A DNA stretch of 64,000 bases from Rhodothermia bacterium (GCA_030427885.1 JAUICM010000003.1:186001-250000), one strand, 5' to 3'. Positions 17,374-27,583 are shown, counted from the stretch's first letter. A program made the numbers and translations. Notes: generated from the sequence alone by a model not told the origin.

Positions 17374-17449
17374 AAAGAAATGGCTAGCCCGGTAGCACGT
17401 CCCTACAAGAGTATAGGGAAGGTCGCAGGTTCAAATCCTGTCATCCCGA
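17374..17449 (+). pseudogene. Degenerate tRNA-like sequence (tRNA-Pro relative)
   Basis: The stretch has a good T arm (GCAGG-TTCAAAT-CCTGT), a 3' acceptor half CATCCCG plus A, and the D-arm segment TAGCCCGGTAGC that is identical to tRNA-Pro(GGG) upstream. The 5' acceptor half is AAAGAAA and cannot pair with CATCCCG. The anticodon stem TCCCTA/TAGGGA encloses an 8-base loop. It therefore cannot form a normal tRNA and looks like a relic whose 3' half is best preserved. Confidence 0.6.
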
Positions 17450-17469
17450 CTCTTTTATTTTATCTCGTA

Positions 17470-19143
17470 CTAAAAACGAATCCCCACAGAATATTTTAGA
17501 ACAAGATCAGGAACGGCAAGCACTGTAACCCCTACATCAATATTATTGAAGATGCTGTATTGTCTTCCCATAGAGAATGTTTGGGGTAGTGGGAGATCCA
17601 GTGTGGATTTTAAGCCTTCATTGCCAGAGCTTACAAGGGCGTCTCCTATTAATACATTGGTACCAAACCTGTAATGGGAGTTCGAATAGTTGGTAAACCT
17701 GCCCAATGACTGAAACAGGACTCCATCAAAATCCAGATAAAGGATGCGTACCGGGATCTCAAGGAACTGCCACCAACTGTTGAACTGATCTTTCATTCTG
17801 AAGTCAAAACCTAGCCCTATTCCATGTTCGGCATTTTTCCCAATAATGTTATCGCCATACTCATATGAAAAGGAATCAAAGTATTTGGTATAGTTAAGTA
17901 CCATGGTATGCCTGCCCATAAAAAGGTCCACCCCGATTCTTGCCGATGACGGCAGGGTCAAAACACCATCTTCCACTATGGACGAAATATCTCTTTCAGT
18001 AGTAAGATTAGGCTTATTGGCCTGAAGACTATCCAGTGAAACCTGAATATTACCTTTAAGGATTTCTTCACCAGTTCCAACCATGAAAATCGGAAGATAT
18101 GTTTGTGCGATTTTATTATTCCCCTTTAGATTGAATGCCGGCATATGATCATATACAGCCGAAAGATTCAACCAGGACAATGGCTGGTAATTCAGGCCTG
18201 CTTTAAACCCATAGGCAGACGCTTCGAATTCTCCATACGCATTCATAAAAAATGCATTCGATTCCCCGGCTTCGGTATTCAGATTGGGGTCATCGGGATT
18301 ATTGAAATAACGCTCATCTGCACCACCAACAACAACCATTCCAGACAGATCGGCTTCAAGCTTACGGGTATTGTCAATATGATAGCGAGTGATCGTTCCG
18401 CCAAAGGCCAGTTTTTTGGTCTCCGTATCGATGAAGCTATATCCGAATCCTGCCGAAAGTGTATTCATCTTGAAGGTCATCTTCGTTAGTAAAGAAACGT
18501 TCATCAGTACATCAAAACGAATAGCCACTTCTTCAGTTCCTTGTTCCTGGGCAAGCTTAGCCGCCAGACCGGTTACCCCAAGATCAAAATTTATTGAAGC
18601 CGGGTATGTATATGCTCCGGCTATACTCAGTTTTGGCCCAAGTGGAGCAGCAAATGCAATCGAGGAAACCTCACTATCAAATCCAACATCCAGATCTCTG
18701 ACTTTTGTTGCCTGAATGTAGGTTTCCGGAAACTTCTGCCACGAATCTTCTTTTGCAAATTCATCATTTATTGCTGTTTCAAGCTGTGAATTCACCTCTC
18801 CTTTTATAAATGAATTCATACCGGATGTAAGTGAACTGCCCACACCAACGCGGCTGTCATAGGTGATCTGGCCTTGTCTCATATAGCCCAGTAATGCCGG
18901 GTTCAGGTTTACATTTAGCGCGCCATTATGAGCTCGTGACGTAACCAGTCCTCCCATCCCCCCTGAACCGAGACTACTTCCGACAGTATTCACACCCATA
19001 CTAAAATTCAGGTCCATATATCCACCCCGGAATAAATGCAGTTCGTTCGGAGAACTATCCTCTTCCTGGGCAAATACCCCGGATGGCATGTATGTGATCA
19101 TGATCCCAACTAACAAAATGATATGTACTCTTTTTAATCTCAT
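17470..19143 (-). CDS. Outer-membrane beta-barrel protein of unknown function
   Basis: The 557 residues begin with a signal peptide (HIILLVGIMITYMPSGVFA, cleavage near AQE). They continue with alternating polar/hydrophobic strands and glycine-rich turns, ending KYSVGIRF with a terminal Phe, the usual barrel end. The NVNLNPALLGYM tract recalls FadL/TraF-type and PorV-associated barrels, but I do not recognise a defined family. It is the last gene of an operon with a PorV-like protein and a giant repeat protein, so it may belong to their export or surface assembly. Confidence 0.75.
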   Translation of the reverse strand: MRLKRVHIILLVGIMITYMPSGVFAQEEDSSPNELHLFRGGYMDLNFSMGVNTVGSSLGSGGMGGLVTSRAHNGALNVNLNPALLGYMRQGQITYDSRVGVGSSLTSGMNSFIKGEVNSQLETAINDEFAKEDSWQKFPETYIQATKVRDLDVGFDSEVSSIAFAAPLGPKLSIAGAYTYPASINFDLGVTGLAAKLAQEQGTEEVAIRFDVLMNVSLLTKMTFKMNTLSAGFGYSFIDTETKKLAFGGTITRYHIDNTRKLEADLSGMVVVGGADERYFNNPDDPNLNTEAGESNAFFMNAYGEFEASAYGFKAGLNYQPLSWLNLSAVYDHMPAFNLKGNNKIAQTYLPIFMVGTGEEILKGNIQVSLDSLQANKPNLTTERDISSIVEDGVLTLPSSARIGVDLFMGRHTMVLNYTKYFDSFSYEYGDNIIGKNAEHGIGLGFDFRMKDQFNSWWQFLEIPVRILYLDFDGVLFQSLGRFTNYSNSHYRFGTNVLIGDALVSSGNEGLKSTLDLPLPQTFSMGRQYSIFNNIDVGVTVLAVPDLVLKYSVGIRF

Positions 19144-19145
19144 AT

Positions 19146-20129
19146 CTAAAAGCTTATCGCGAAGCTGAATCTTAATGTGTTGTATATCGGATCGATCACA
19201 TAAGCAAAATCTGACTGTATCCTGAGTTTATTTCGTATCTCAATATCCAGGCCCGTTCCCAGTGTATATTTATCATCATCAAGTTGATTAACCCCTTGTT
19301 CAGTACCCGCCCTGAGCATTAGTATTTTAACCAGTCTGCCTTCTAAACCTATTCTCACCCAGTTGGTTCTTTCTCCGGTTAAGGCCGGTTGAAAATCTCC
19401 TACTGCTATCAGATTATCTGAAACTTTAAACGATGAACCTACGATCAATTCCATCGGCATACCCTCTTCGTAGGATCCTTTCGGGTTATAGCCACTTCCT
19501 CTTGCTTTACTGTTCCAGTTGATGGGTGCATATATATCGCGGAGCATTACTCCAAAATTCATCTTTCTTGTGGGGTGAAACATGAGGCCAAGATCTACAC
19601 CAAATCCATTTGCATCGCCATATACCTGCTGATTAAATCCTGCATCGATCTCACTCTCATCAAAAACGATATAGTCTTCTCTTCGAAGGGTGTTGTTGCC
19701 AAACGCCGCATTTCTGTATTTGACTCCCAAACCAATGCTGATGAATTTCAGCCGGATGCCATAGGCCGCATGAACAGAAAGCTCATTCATCATCTCATCT
19801 CCTGAAGACAATACCGAGAATCCCACTGACTGCCCTTTGAAAGGAATGGGCACCAATGCAGCAAAGTAGTTATACTTTATGATCCCGAACTGATCTGTTT
19901 GAGAAAAACTGACTTTATACTCATTCATTTGCGACAACCCAGCAGGGTTGAGATAGCTGGAATTTTCATCATCTGCAAGGCCTACATAGGCAAAACCCAT
20001 ACCTACCGGACGAGTACCGAAACCGATATCGACAAATGATCCGGGTATGCCCGACAATTCCTGAGCATAGGTAACCTCAGTAGTAACCCCCAATATCAAA
20101 AACAATAATATTGCAGTTATTCTTTTCAT
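19146..20129 (-). CDS. PorV/PorQ-family outer-membrane protein
   Basis: A 327-residue barrel with signal peptide (ITAILLFLILGVTTEVTYAQ). The N-terminal motif IGFGTRPVGMGFAYVGLADD followed by YLNPAGLSQM is characteristic of PorV/PorQ proteins. PorV of the type IX secretion system is a shuttle that receives secreted cargo at the outer membrane. The start overlaps the stop of the giant repeat protein by 4 bases (ATGA), and two bases separate it from the next barrel gene. Its pairing with a large secreted protein suggests a dedicated partner, which is inference. Confidence 0.85.
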   Translation of the reverse strand: MKRITAILLFLILGVTTEVTYAQELSGIPGSFVDIGFGTRPVGMGFAYVGLADDENSSYLNPAGLSQMNEYKVSFSQTDQFGIIKYNYFAALVPIPFKGQSVGFSVLSSGDEMMNELSVHAAYGIRLKFISIGLGVKYRNAAFGNNTLRREDYIVFDESEIDAGFNQQVYGDANGFGVDLGLMFHPTRKMNFGVMLRDIYAPINWNSKARGSGYNPKGSYEEGMPMELIVGSSFKVSDNLIAVGDFQPALTGERTNWVRIGLEGRLVKILMLRAGTEQGVNQLDDDKYTLGTGLDIEIRNKLRIQSDFAYVIDPIYNTLRFSFAISF

Positions 20130-23100
20130 TTCACTAACACCACCTGAAGTAATTTAACCACTTCGTCCTGCTGGTCTTTTGCTTTTATCTGTATGATATA
20201 GCGGCCATTTCGAGCCATATTGCCTGCATCCGTTAAACCATCCCATGTAATCTCTTTGTTACTCGAAGAGGAGCCATATCTGCCCGGTTGCTGAAGATCA
20301 TCGTCCAGAAGGGTACGAACCAGTTCCCCCCTCATATTAAAGATCCGGACATTTACTCTTGCCGGAGGAAACGCAGTATCCAGCCAGTAGCCGATTTTTA
20401 CGGGTGCAATTTCCGGGGAGAATGGACTAGGTAACACTGCTGCATATTTAATTCCTAACGGCTCGTTTTCAGCCATTACTGCGAACTGACCCAGCTGCTC
20501 AATATTTACCGCTCCTGCACTGTTTGCAGCAAAAGATTTTGCGTTACTCTCCTCGAGTATCTCCCATTGAAGGGTAGTGAAATTAAATCGTCCAATTTTC
20601 TTTTCACCGGAATTAAGGCTCAAAGATGAATCTTGTGGAAGAATTAAACTGGCTGCTTTTTTAAGATCACTTCCTGAAAAAGACAACACATAGATCTTAT
20701 CTGAAACAGTGTAACTGGTATTTGTACCCTGTGCGAACACAAATTTCTTCGTTTCCGGAGGAGTGGTTTCCCCAAGTGATAATTGCGAAGGAATATCAAC
20801 GGAGCCTTCTTCAAAATTTAATTCCAGACCGTTACCATCCGATAGTATATAACTTGCTTCCGGTTCGATCTGCGCGGTTAATTCAACAAGATCCGAAACG
20901 CCTGACTTATTTGATATCGGATCCGACACCTTAACCCGGAAGGATCCTATCATCAGATCATTCTCTGGCTGGAAAAGACCTCTGTCATCAATACTTCCTG
21001 AAGCTGATGGTATGACCTCCCATTTCAGGCTTTCTCCCAGAATGACCGAACTACCCGAAGTATCCACAGCGCTATAGCTAAAAAGATGATCCTCGGAATT
21101 CGCGATCTGCTTAGCCGGGACGCTCACACTTATCTCTTTTATGGGGATGTTGGTAACTTCAATATCAAGATTTTCACTGATCGTGGTTCCATCCAGGTTT
21201 ACCAATACCTGTAGTTTATAGAAGCCTGCTTTTTCAGCATCCAGTTTTACGGTGGTTCCATCCTGTTCATATAATCTTATTCCCGGGTTTTCAGAAAGAA
21301 CTTCCCATTCAATACTACCATCAGAAGCTGTCCCTTCGAATTCATTTTCCAATGATTTATTGATCCCATCTCTTACAAATAATTCAATGTTGTAGCTGTC
21401 ACCAACCCGGAGTGACTGGCCGTCAATTGTTGGAGTAACACGAATATTGCTTAGAATACCGCTGGCTAATGGTACAATGGAACTTTCTGAACTGACATAT
21501 ACATTGTTCCGGTTGGTATCGCTTATGGTAGCGTAGAAAGAGACTTCTTCTACTGAACCAAACTCAGGGAGGAATGCCACCAAAGTATCACCATTTGTGA
21601 CAAATGTAGTTTCGCTGTACTGACTTTCTGAAGCTTTTTTATAAAACAGGGAGCCTGATGCACCACTATTATCATAACCTGATGCATTTACCACACTAAC
21701 CTTAGTCTGTTCATCCGCCAGTATTTCCTGAACCTCCAGTTGTTTGTATGGCAGATAAACATTGCGCTCCAAAGCAGCGGTATCAGAAGGCAGCTCTATT
21801 CTTATTGTATTTTGAGGATATAAATACCCCTCTTTTGAAACACTGACAGTGTATGTTGCCTTTCTCAGATTTTCTGAGGACTGAAACTGTCCGTCAGTGC
21901 CGGTTATTTCAGATTCCGATGCACCACCGGAGATGCCAAATACAACCTCGGCGCCTTCAATCGGGCCATCACCATCTGTAACGAGAAGTTCGATTTTACC
22001 ACTCGGCAGATTTGTGAGTGGCATTGTAACTGTTTTCCCAACTTTATCTGAGCTTATTTTTGCCGTATATGTTTTGGTGAAAACACCCTCAACTATTTTA
22101 ATCTGGTAAACAGTAGTATCATTCTCACCCGTCTTTATTGGCAGATTTCGAAACTGATATTTACCCGAAGAGTTAGTAACCGCTTCATATGTTCCTGTTG
22201 ACAAGGCGGTAACTGAAATTCCTGAAACTCCTTCTCCGCTTAGTTTTACATTTCCGGCAATGGTCACAGCAGCGGGTGATAATGTCAGTTTATCTGCATC
22301 AAGGCTTTGACCTGCATTAACGGTAACCTCTACTGTATCTGGTGTGAATCCCTGCTTATTTGCTATTAAAGAATAGGTTCCTGAAGCCACACTGGCAAAG
22401 CTGTATTTACCGGATTTATTGGTCTCAGCTTCAACAGATTGCCCTGTTGATACAAAAACGGCTGTAACTGTAGCCCCCTGCAAAGCAGACTCAGAATCTC
22501 CTGAAACTGAATTTACCACTCCGTTTATTCCTGAGCTGTTAGCTTTAAGAAGAAATGAGGTTGAAAGTGAGTCCCCCGATTGTAAAGTTATATCCTTACT
22601 GGTTGGCTCTGCGGTATAGCCATCCTTTACTGGTCTGACTATATAATATGTGGATGCCTGGATTTTGCTGAAACGTGCAATTCCTGATGAGCCGGTTTTC
22701 GTTGAAAGTATTACAGTTGTATCTGCTGATATTATTGTCACATCTACCCCGGATACCCCTTTCTGAGCTTCATCTTTAACCAGCACATCCAAAGTAGCTA
22801 TATTGGCAACTGCGTTGAAATTCGTTGTTTTCGAATCTTCACTTCCCAATGTTATCGCAGATGAAATGGCAGGAGAAAAGCTATAGCCCTGTTTTTTAGG
22901 TTGCACTTTATAGTTCCCCGAACCCAGAAAGCTAAAGGTATAATCTCCACTGTTATCCGTTTTTGTAAGTTCGATGATCTCCTGTGTATCAGCATCAATA
23001 AGTGAAAGTGTTGCACCACTGATAGAGGTACTTCCTGAAATACTGGATTTCTTAACTATTACTTCAAGGTCGTCTTTTAGTACCACCTGGCTGGCCCCAA

Positions 23101-26100
23101 CAGGAACCTGTACAGAAGCTTCCACATTTTCATATCCATCCTTATAGATATCTGTTGATATATTATAGGATAACCCGGTCTCCACGCCTTCAAAAGTAAA
23201 TGCTCCGGAAGTAGAGCTTAATGTGCTGTAAGATTTATCTGCGGCACTTGCATTAACTGAAACCCTGAATCCTAAAGTATTTCCATCCGGGTCGATAACA
23301 GAACCAACAATCTTACCATTATTTGCGCGGAGAGTCCTGTTCACACTTACGGTTGGGTCTGAAGACGGAATCGTGACCTCTGTTGTGTCAGATTTAAAAC
23401 CAGTTCTGGAACTTATTACGTTATAGGATCCCGGACTTAAGTTAGTAAGCTGTATTACTCCTGAAGAGTTTGTTAACCCGAACGCTGAACCTTTTGAACC
23501 AACGGCTGATACCTGAACATTTTTCAGAGGGGAAGAACTTGCCAGGTCTTTGATAGTCGTATTTATAACAGCATTATTCGCAACCAGATCTGTGATATTA
23601 ACCCCAGTCTTTGTTAACGATGATTCAGTTAATGTTGTATTGGCTTCCGTATCCGAACTATAACCTACAATAGACGCGTTAATAGTATATGCTCCTAATT
23701 CCAGCGAACTCATTTCATAAGTACCTCGTGAATCAGTGACTACGGTATATTCATTACCGGATTCACTGACCGCTGAAACGGTAACATCAGCTAAAGCATT
23801 GCCATTTGTATCAGTGATCCTGCCTGAAATTGCTCCATTCTTTTCTGTTAGCTTCTCATCAACCGCAACATAGTCACCATCTTTCGCAGATCTGCTAATT
23901 GTTTTTTCAATAAAGCCTTTCTTCGAAATTACTATTGAATAATTGCCTCCCGTTAATCCTGAGAAGCTAAATGAACCACCCTGATCAGTTACAGAACTGG
24001 CTCCCCCGCCACTGGCCTTCCTCAGATTCACAAATACCTGTTCAAGAGGATTCCCGTTTTCATCGGTAATATTTCCACTTATGAATACAAAATTTTCGGC
24101 TAGTAAATAATTAACCCCTGTTAAATTCTGACCAATATTCAGAATCGTCTTTTTCTCTGCGGTAGAATATCCGGGTTTAACAACTTTCAGCGTATAGGTT
24201 CCCGGATTCAGCCCGAGTAAATAACTCCCGTTACTTTTTGTATTAGTGCTATCCTGCTTTATACCGTTTGTATCTATAGCAATAACTTTTGCTCCAGATA
24301 ATGCCGTACCACTTTCCACTGAAACGATACCACTTACCGAACTGGGATTCGCCGATAAGCTAAAATCTTTTATGACTGTTTGCTCCGGTACCAGAATAGC
24401 TGTAGTTGAACTGGCCGTTCTGTATCCATCCTTCAACACAGACATATTATAACTTTTCCCGGCTGGTATGCTTAATGCAAAAGTACCGTTGATCTGCGTA
24501 ACCGTGCTTTGGCTAAAGGTATTTCCTTCTAAACCACTTACTATTACTGTCACATTTCGAAGCGGATTTGTTCCATCCGTAATAGTACCTCTGATAGTTG
24601 TCAGATTTTTTGTTAACGAAAAATTCTGATTTACAAGCTGCTGACCAGGTCCCACACTTTTGACTGATGTCGAATCGGTTAGAAAACCCGACTTTACTGC
24701 TTTCAGATACCAGTTCCCTGATTTTATATTAAAAGAGAATGATCCATCCAGATTATTAACTAATGATACTTTCTCCTTCGTTGTGTTATTAATGGCATAC
24801 ACTGTTGTATTCGATAGCGGCTCACCGGATGAGCTTACTTTACCAGAAATCACCCCCGCATTAGGAGTCATTGTGAAGTTTACTCCTGTCAGATTTTGGC
24901 CGGTATTAATCGAAATATTCTTCCCGGCAGGTGACACCAATCCTGTTTTTGACACATTTATCAAATGAGATCCCTGTGGTACACTTAATTTGTAAAATCC
25001 ACTACTTGAGGTTATCGCTGTTCCAATATTCTGAATGATAACTTTTGCATCCGCAACTCCATTGCCATTCGGCAAAGTTACAACTCCTGAAATAGAACTT
25101 GGGTTGGGAGTCAGTTCAAAATCCATTCCCGAAACAGTTTCCCCTATCGCGATCCCGATCACCAGTTCCCGATCCTGGGTTGACGTATAGCTTGGCTTCT
25201 CAGCCTGAATAGTATATGAACCACTTTTTAAACTCAGTGTATACTGTCCATTCTTTTCTGTAACAGTTGATATCGGAGAACCGATATTCGGAACAGCCGT
25301 AACTGTTATTCCTTCAAATGGAGCGGTTCCCACTGTTCCATTCTCACTTGTGATCCTCTCCCTTACAAAGCCTACTACCTGATTTGCATTTCCTGCAAGC
25401 GTAAAATCCTGATTACTCAATAAATCACCGGTTGAAAGACTTATTGATTTCGATTTAGGCTTAACAAAACCAATTTTGTCAACTGAAATGCTCCACGTTC
25501 CACTGGCAACCGTGAATTGAAATACACCTGACCCATTTGTTTTTGTTACATAGCTTTTATTCCCTTTTGTGATGGTGACATTTGCTCTTTGAATTGGTGC
25601 TTTGTCCTGGTTATAAACAAAACCAGACACCGTCGCCTGATCATTTGTTAATACAAATGGTTCGGTAAGATCTTTTTGTTCATTTTGATTAAGCGTTACA
25701 GAAACAGTTGATGGGCTTATAAATCCTGATTTTTGAACATTTATCGTATAAGAACCTTTCGACAGAGGAATACTAAACTGGCCATTTATATTGGTTGTAG
25801 TTTGTTTTTCAATATTAGTGGACTTATCAACTACTTTTACAGTTGCATTGGAAACGTTAGCACCCGTTTCATCCTTCACCAGACCTTTTAAAGAGGAAGG
25901 AAAAGGCTCCATTAGAATATTGAACCTTTTCGTTTTATCAGCGGTAATCACCGTCTGAAGAGTGGTGGTCTTATATCCTGTTTTTACTGCCTTAAATTCA
26001 TATGTACCAGCAACCAGACTGTCATCGTATGCCTCACTTTGGACAAAATATGGAATAGATGGTGTCACACCACCTGATATCGCTCTTGCCGATAACTCAA

Positions 26101-27268
26101 CACCCAGTAGACTCGAATTATCAGTACTTGAAACTATTTCTGTCCTGAACTCCCCTGTATCAACCCTGTATTGAAATGATTTGTTTGAACTTGTAGTACC
26201 CCCACCATTCGAATTATTGGCGATAACATTCCAAATGTAAGTCCCGTTTTTAAGATTCTGAATAGCAGGATATTCAATCAGTGTATTTGTTGTCGTGCTG
26301 GTCCAGATAGGAACCGTTACATCAATACCCTGTTGGGTAACTATCTGTAGTAAATTGATTGTGTAATTTACTGCTTTCTCTACCTTGCTCCACTCGAAGG
26401 TTATGGTATTTTCTGAGAAGAATGTTGAATTATCAGCAGGGCTGATAGTATTGGGTTTTGCTACAGCATTAGGGTCAACAAAAGTGAATGGAATTATCCC
26501 ACCAAAAACCGGGCTTGTATAAACGGGGTTATTTTCTTCATATACATTAAGAACTGTATAACTGTATTCCTTCCCTGCATTAAGTGGAGGGGCATCATCT
26601 TTGAAAGGAGATTGCAGATTAACAGATCCATATTCTGCGGTAGTACCCTTTGTGATATACTGCCATACTATAGTTGCTCCTTCAATGGAAATATCTCCAT
26701 TTTCATCTTCTACAATATCAAAAGGAGTACTTGAAACGATCAACCAATATGAAGGAACTCCTGCGATTGCAGACCACTGAAAGGTAGGTGTGGGATTGGT
26801 GATGTTCCCTCTTGGATTTATTATTCCAGGTGCTTCGGAGGCCTCCACCAAAAGTAAAATCTCATTAGAATAAATAATAGATCCCGGATTGGCATCATGA
26901 TCAGCTTTTATTTCCGCAGTTGTCTTTTTTGAAGAGTTTGTTATGCGTGCATAATACCTGCCTGCTCCAAGTTTGATATCATTTGGTATCAGATCTTTTC
27001 TGTTTCCTGATACAGGAACCTCGATTGTATTATAAGAATTAGACGACCTACCAATAATCAAACGGGCATTTTTGTCGGAGAGATTTAAACCCGATCCATC
27101 CGCTTTTGTCCATACTAACCTGAATGGTTTAGATTTCTTAAGTAATAGTTTTACTACATAGTCTCCATCCGAATCCTGAGCTTTGGCTGGCTGGAGTATG
27201 AACGTTTGACTGTATACTTCGATCGAAGTAATACAAAGGATGAGCAGAATTAATTTATATACCCTCAA
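20126..27268 (-). CDS. Giant secreted protein with about 16 CarboxypepD_reg-type repeats and a FlgD/T9SS-like C-terminus
   Basis: The 2380-residue protein starts at a TTG; no in-frame ATG lies upstream before a stop. After a signal peptide (YKLILLILCITSIEVYSQ) there are fibronectin-like segments (to about 450). About 16 tandem units of 80-90 residues follow (about 455-1840), each with a variant of SGxVxDxxGxPLxxVxVxA, then GxYxFxxLxxGxYxIxxxKxGY. Bacterial Ig-like segments come next, and a final domain (about 2269-2380) has LPSPFSPEIAPVKIGYWLD, GELVRTL and ITWDGLTDAG. That last domain resembles FlgD-type and T9SS sorting domains. It is likely a long surface stalk or adhesin. It is the first gene of the operon with the PorV-like protein. 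Confidence 0.85.
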   Translation of the reverse strand: MRVYKLILLILCITSIEVYSQTFILQPAKAQDSDGDYVVKLLLKKSKPFRLVWTKADGSGLNLSDKNARLIIGRSSNSYNTIEVPVSGNRKDLIPNDIKLGAGRYYARITNSSKKTTAEIKADHDANPGSIIYSNEILLLVEASEAPGIINPRGNITNPTPTFQWSAIAGVPSYWLIVSSTPFDIVEDENGDISIEGATIVWQYITKGTTAEYGSVNLQSPFKDDAPPLNAGKEYSYTVLNVYEENNPVYTSPVFGGIIPFTFVDPNAVAKPNTISPADNSTFFSENTITFEWSKVEKAVNYTINLLQIVTQQGIDVTVPIWTSTTTNTLIEYPAIQNLKNGTYIWNVIANNSNGGGTTSSNKSFQYRVDTGEFRTEIVSSTDNSSLLGVELSARAISGGVTPSIPYFVQSEAYDDSLVAGTYEFKAVKTGYKTTTLQTVITADKTKRFNILMEPFPSSLKGLVKDETGANVSNATVKVVDKSTNIEKQTTTNINGQFSIPLSKGSYTINVQKSGFISPSTVSVTLNQNEQKDLTEPFVLTNDQATVSGFVYNQDKAPIQRANVTITKGNKSYVTKTNGSGVFQFTVASGTWSISVDKIGFVKPKSKSISLSTGDLLSNQDFTLAGNANQVVGFVRERITSENGTVGTAPFEGITVTAVPNIGSPISTVTEKNGQYTLSLKSGSYTIQAEKPSYTSTQDRELVIGIAIGETVSGMDFELTPNPSSISGVVTLPNGNGVADAKVIIQNIGTAITSSSGFYKLSVPQGSHLINVSKTGLVSPAGKNISINTGQNLTGVNFTMTPNAGVISGKVSSSGEPLSNTTVYAINNTTKEKVSLVNNLDGSFSFNIKSGNWYLKAVKSGFLTDSTSVKSVGPGQQLVNQNFSLTKNLTTIRGTITDGTNPLRNVTVIVSGLEGNTFSQSTVTQINGTFALSIPAGKSYNMSVLKDGYRTASSTTAILVPEQTVIKDFSLSANPSSVSGIVSVESGTALSGAKVIAIDTNGIKQDSTNTKSNGSYLLGLNPGTYTLKVVKPGYSTAEKKTILNIGQNLTGVNYLLAENFVFISGNITDENGNPLEQVFVNLRKASGGGASSVTDQGGSFSFSGLTGGNYSIVISKKGFIEKTISRSAKDGDYVAVDEKLTEKNGAISGRITDTNGNALADVTVSAVSESGNEYTVVTDSRGTYEMSSLELGAYTINASIVGYSSDTEANTTLTESSLTKTGVNITDLVANNAVINTTIKDLASSSPLKNVQVSAVGSKGSAFGLTNSSGVIQLTNLSPGSYNVISSRTGFKSDTTEVTIPSSDPTVSVNRTLRANNGKIVGSVIDPDGNTLGFRVSVNASAADKSYSTLSSTSGAFTFEGVETGLSYNISTDIYKDGYENVEASVQVPVGASQVVLKDDLEVIVKKSSISGSTSISGATLSLIDADTQEIIELTKTDNSGDYTFSFLGSGNYKVQPKKQGYSFSPAISSAITLGSEDSKTTNFNAVANIATLDVLVKDEAQKGVSGVDVTIISADTTVILSTKTGSSGIARFSKIQASTYYIVRPVKDGYTAEPTSKDITLQSGDSLSTSFLLKANSSGINGVVNSVSGDSESALQGATVTAVFVSTGQSVEAETNKSGKYSFASVASGTYSLIANKQGFTPDTVEVTVNAGQSLDADKLTLSPAAVTIAGNVKLSGEGVSGISVTALSTGTYEAVTNSSGKYQFRNLPIKTGENDTTVYQIKIVEGVFTKTYTAKISSDKVGKTVTMPLTNLPSGKIELLVTDGDGPIEGAEVVFGISGGASESEITGTDGQFQSSENLRKATYTVSVSKEGYLYPQNTIRIELPSDTAALERNVYLPYKQLEVQEILADEQTKVSVVNASGYDNSGASGSLFYKKASESQYSETTFVTNGDTLVAFLPEFGSVEEVSFYATISDTNRNNVYVSSESSIVPLASGILSNIRVTPTIDGQSLRVGDSYNIELFVRDGINKSLENEFEGTASDGSIEWEVLSENPGIRLYEQDGTTVKLDAEKAGFYKLQVLVNLDGTTISENLDIEVTNIPIKEISVSVPAKQIANSEDHLFSYSAVDTSGSSVILGESLKWEVIPSASGSIDDRGLFQPENDLMIGSFRVKVSDPISNKSGVSDLVELTAQIEPEASYILSDGNGLELNFEEGSVDIPSQLSLGETTPPETKKFVFAQGTNTSYTVSDKIYVLSFSGSDLKKAASLILPQDSSLSLNSGEKKIGRFNFTTLQWEILEESNAKSFAANSAGAVNIEQLGQFAVMAENEPLGIKYAAVLPSPFSPEIAPVKIGYWLDTAFPPARVNVRIFNMRGELVRTLLDDDLQQPGRYGSSSSNKEITWDGLTDAGNMARNGRYIIQIKAKDQQDEVVKLLQVVLVK

Positions 27269-27306
27269 CGTTTTTATGCTATTACTTTATTGACTTTGTA
27301 CCCGCT

Positions 27307-27337
27307 CAAATATTCACTATTGCTGCTTACTAAGCAA
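27307..27337 (-). promoter_or_regulatory. Possible promoter of the giant-protein operon
   Basis: Reading the minus strand, TTG is followed after 20 bases by AATATTTG, one mismatch from TAnnTTTG. It lies about 40 bases before the TTG start codon of the 2380-residue protein. Confidence 0.35.
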
Positions 27338-27519
27338 GCGGTAAATTTTAGGCCTACTCGCCATAATTTAGCGGGCGGACCAAATCAGTTCTAATCTATA
27401 GTGAGCAAATCCTCCTCTTTTCAGACCCTCCTCGAAGAGAATCACAAATTCTAATATTTCTGTATTCACTTGTGGCTCAATACGAAAGCGTTATTCCGGT
27501 TTAATTTATTAAAGAAAAT

Positions 27520-27559
27520 TAATATTAAAATTTTCTAATGTTAGAGAATTTTAATATTA
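27520..27559. repeat. AT-rich inverted repeat, 17-bp arms
   Basis: The arms 27520-27536 and 27543-27559 are complementary at 16 of 17 positions; the other is a G-T pair in RNA. The loop is AATGTT. The rest of this 315-base divergent gap holds the candidate promoter of the giant gene and nothing else I can name. Lying 24 bases before the ATG of the plus-strand small secreted protein gene, the repeat could be an operator or an mRNA hairpin near the start. There is no T-run, so it is not an ordinary terminator. Confidence 0.7.
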
Positions 27560-27583
27560 TTACCTCAGAATACGTTAGCAAGT

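Noticed and set aside
17051-17449. Direct-repeat attachment sites of an integrated element
   Set aside because: The 3' ends of the tRNA and of the tRNA relic differ at several positions, only about 250 bases lie between them, and no integrase is present, so a present-day element is not supported.
20126-27268. CRISPR-like or DNA tandem repeat
   Set aside because: The periodicity is at protein level (80-90 residue domains) with strongly diverged DNA; there are no identical repeats with spacers.
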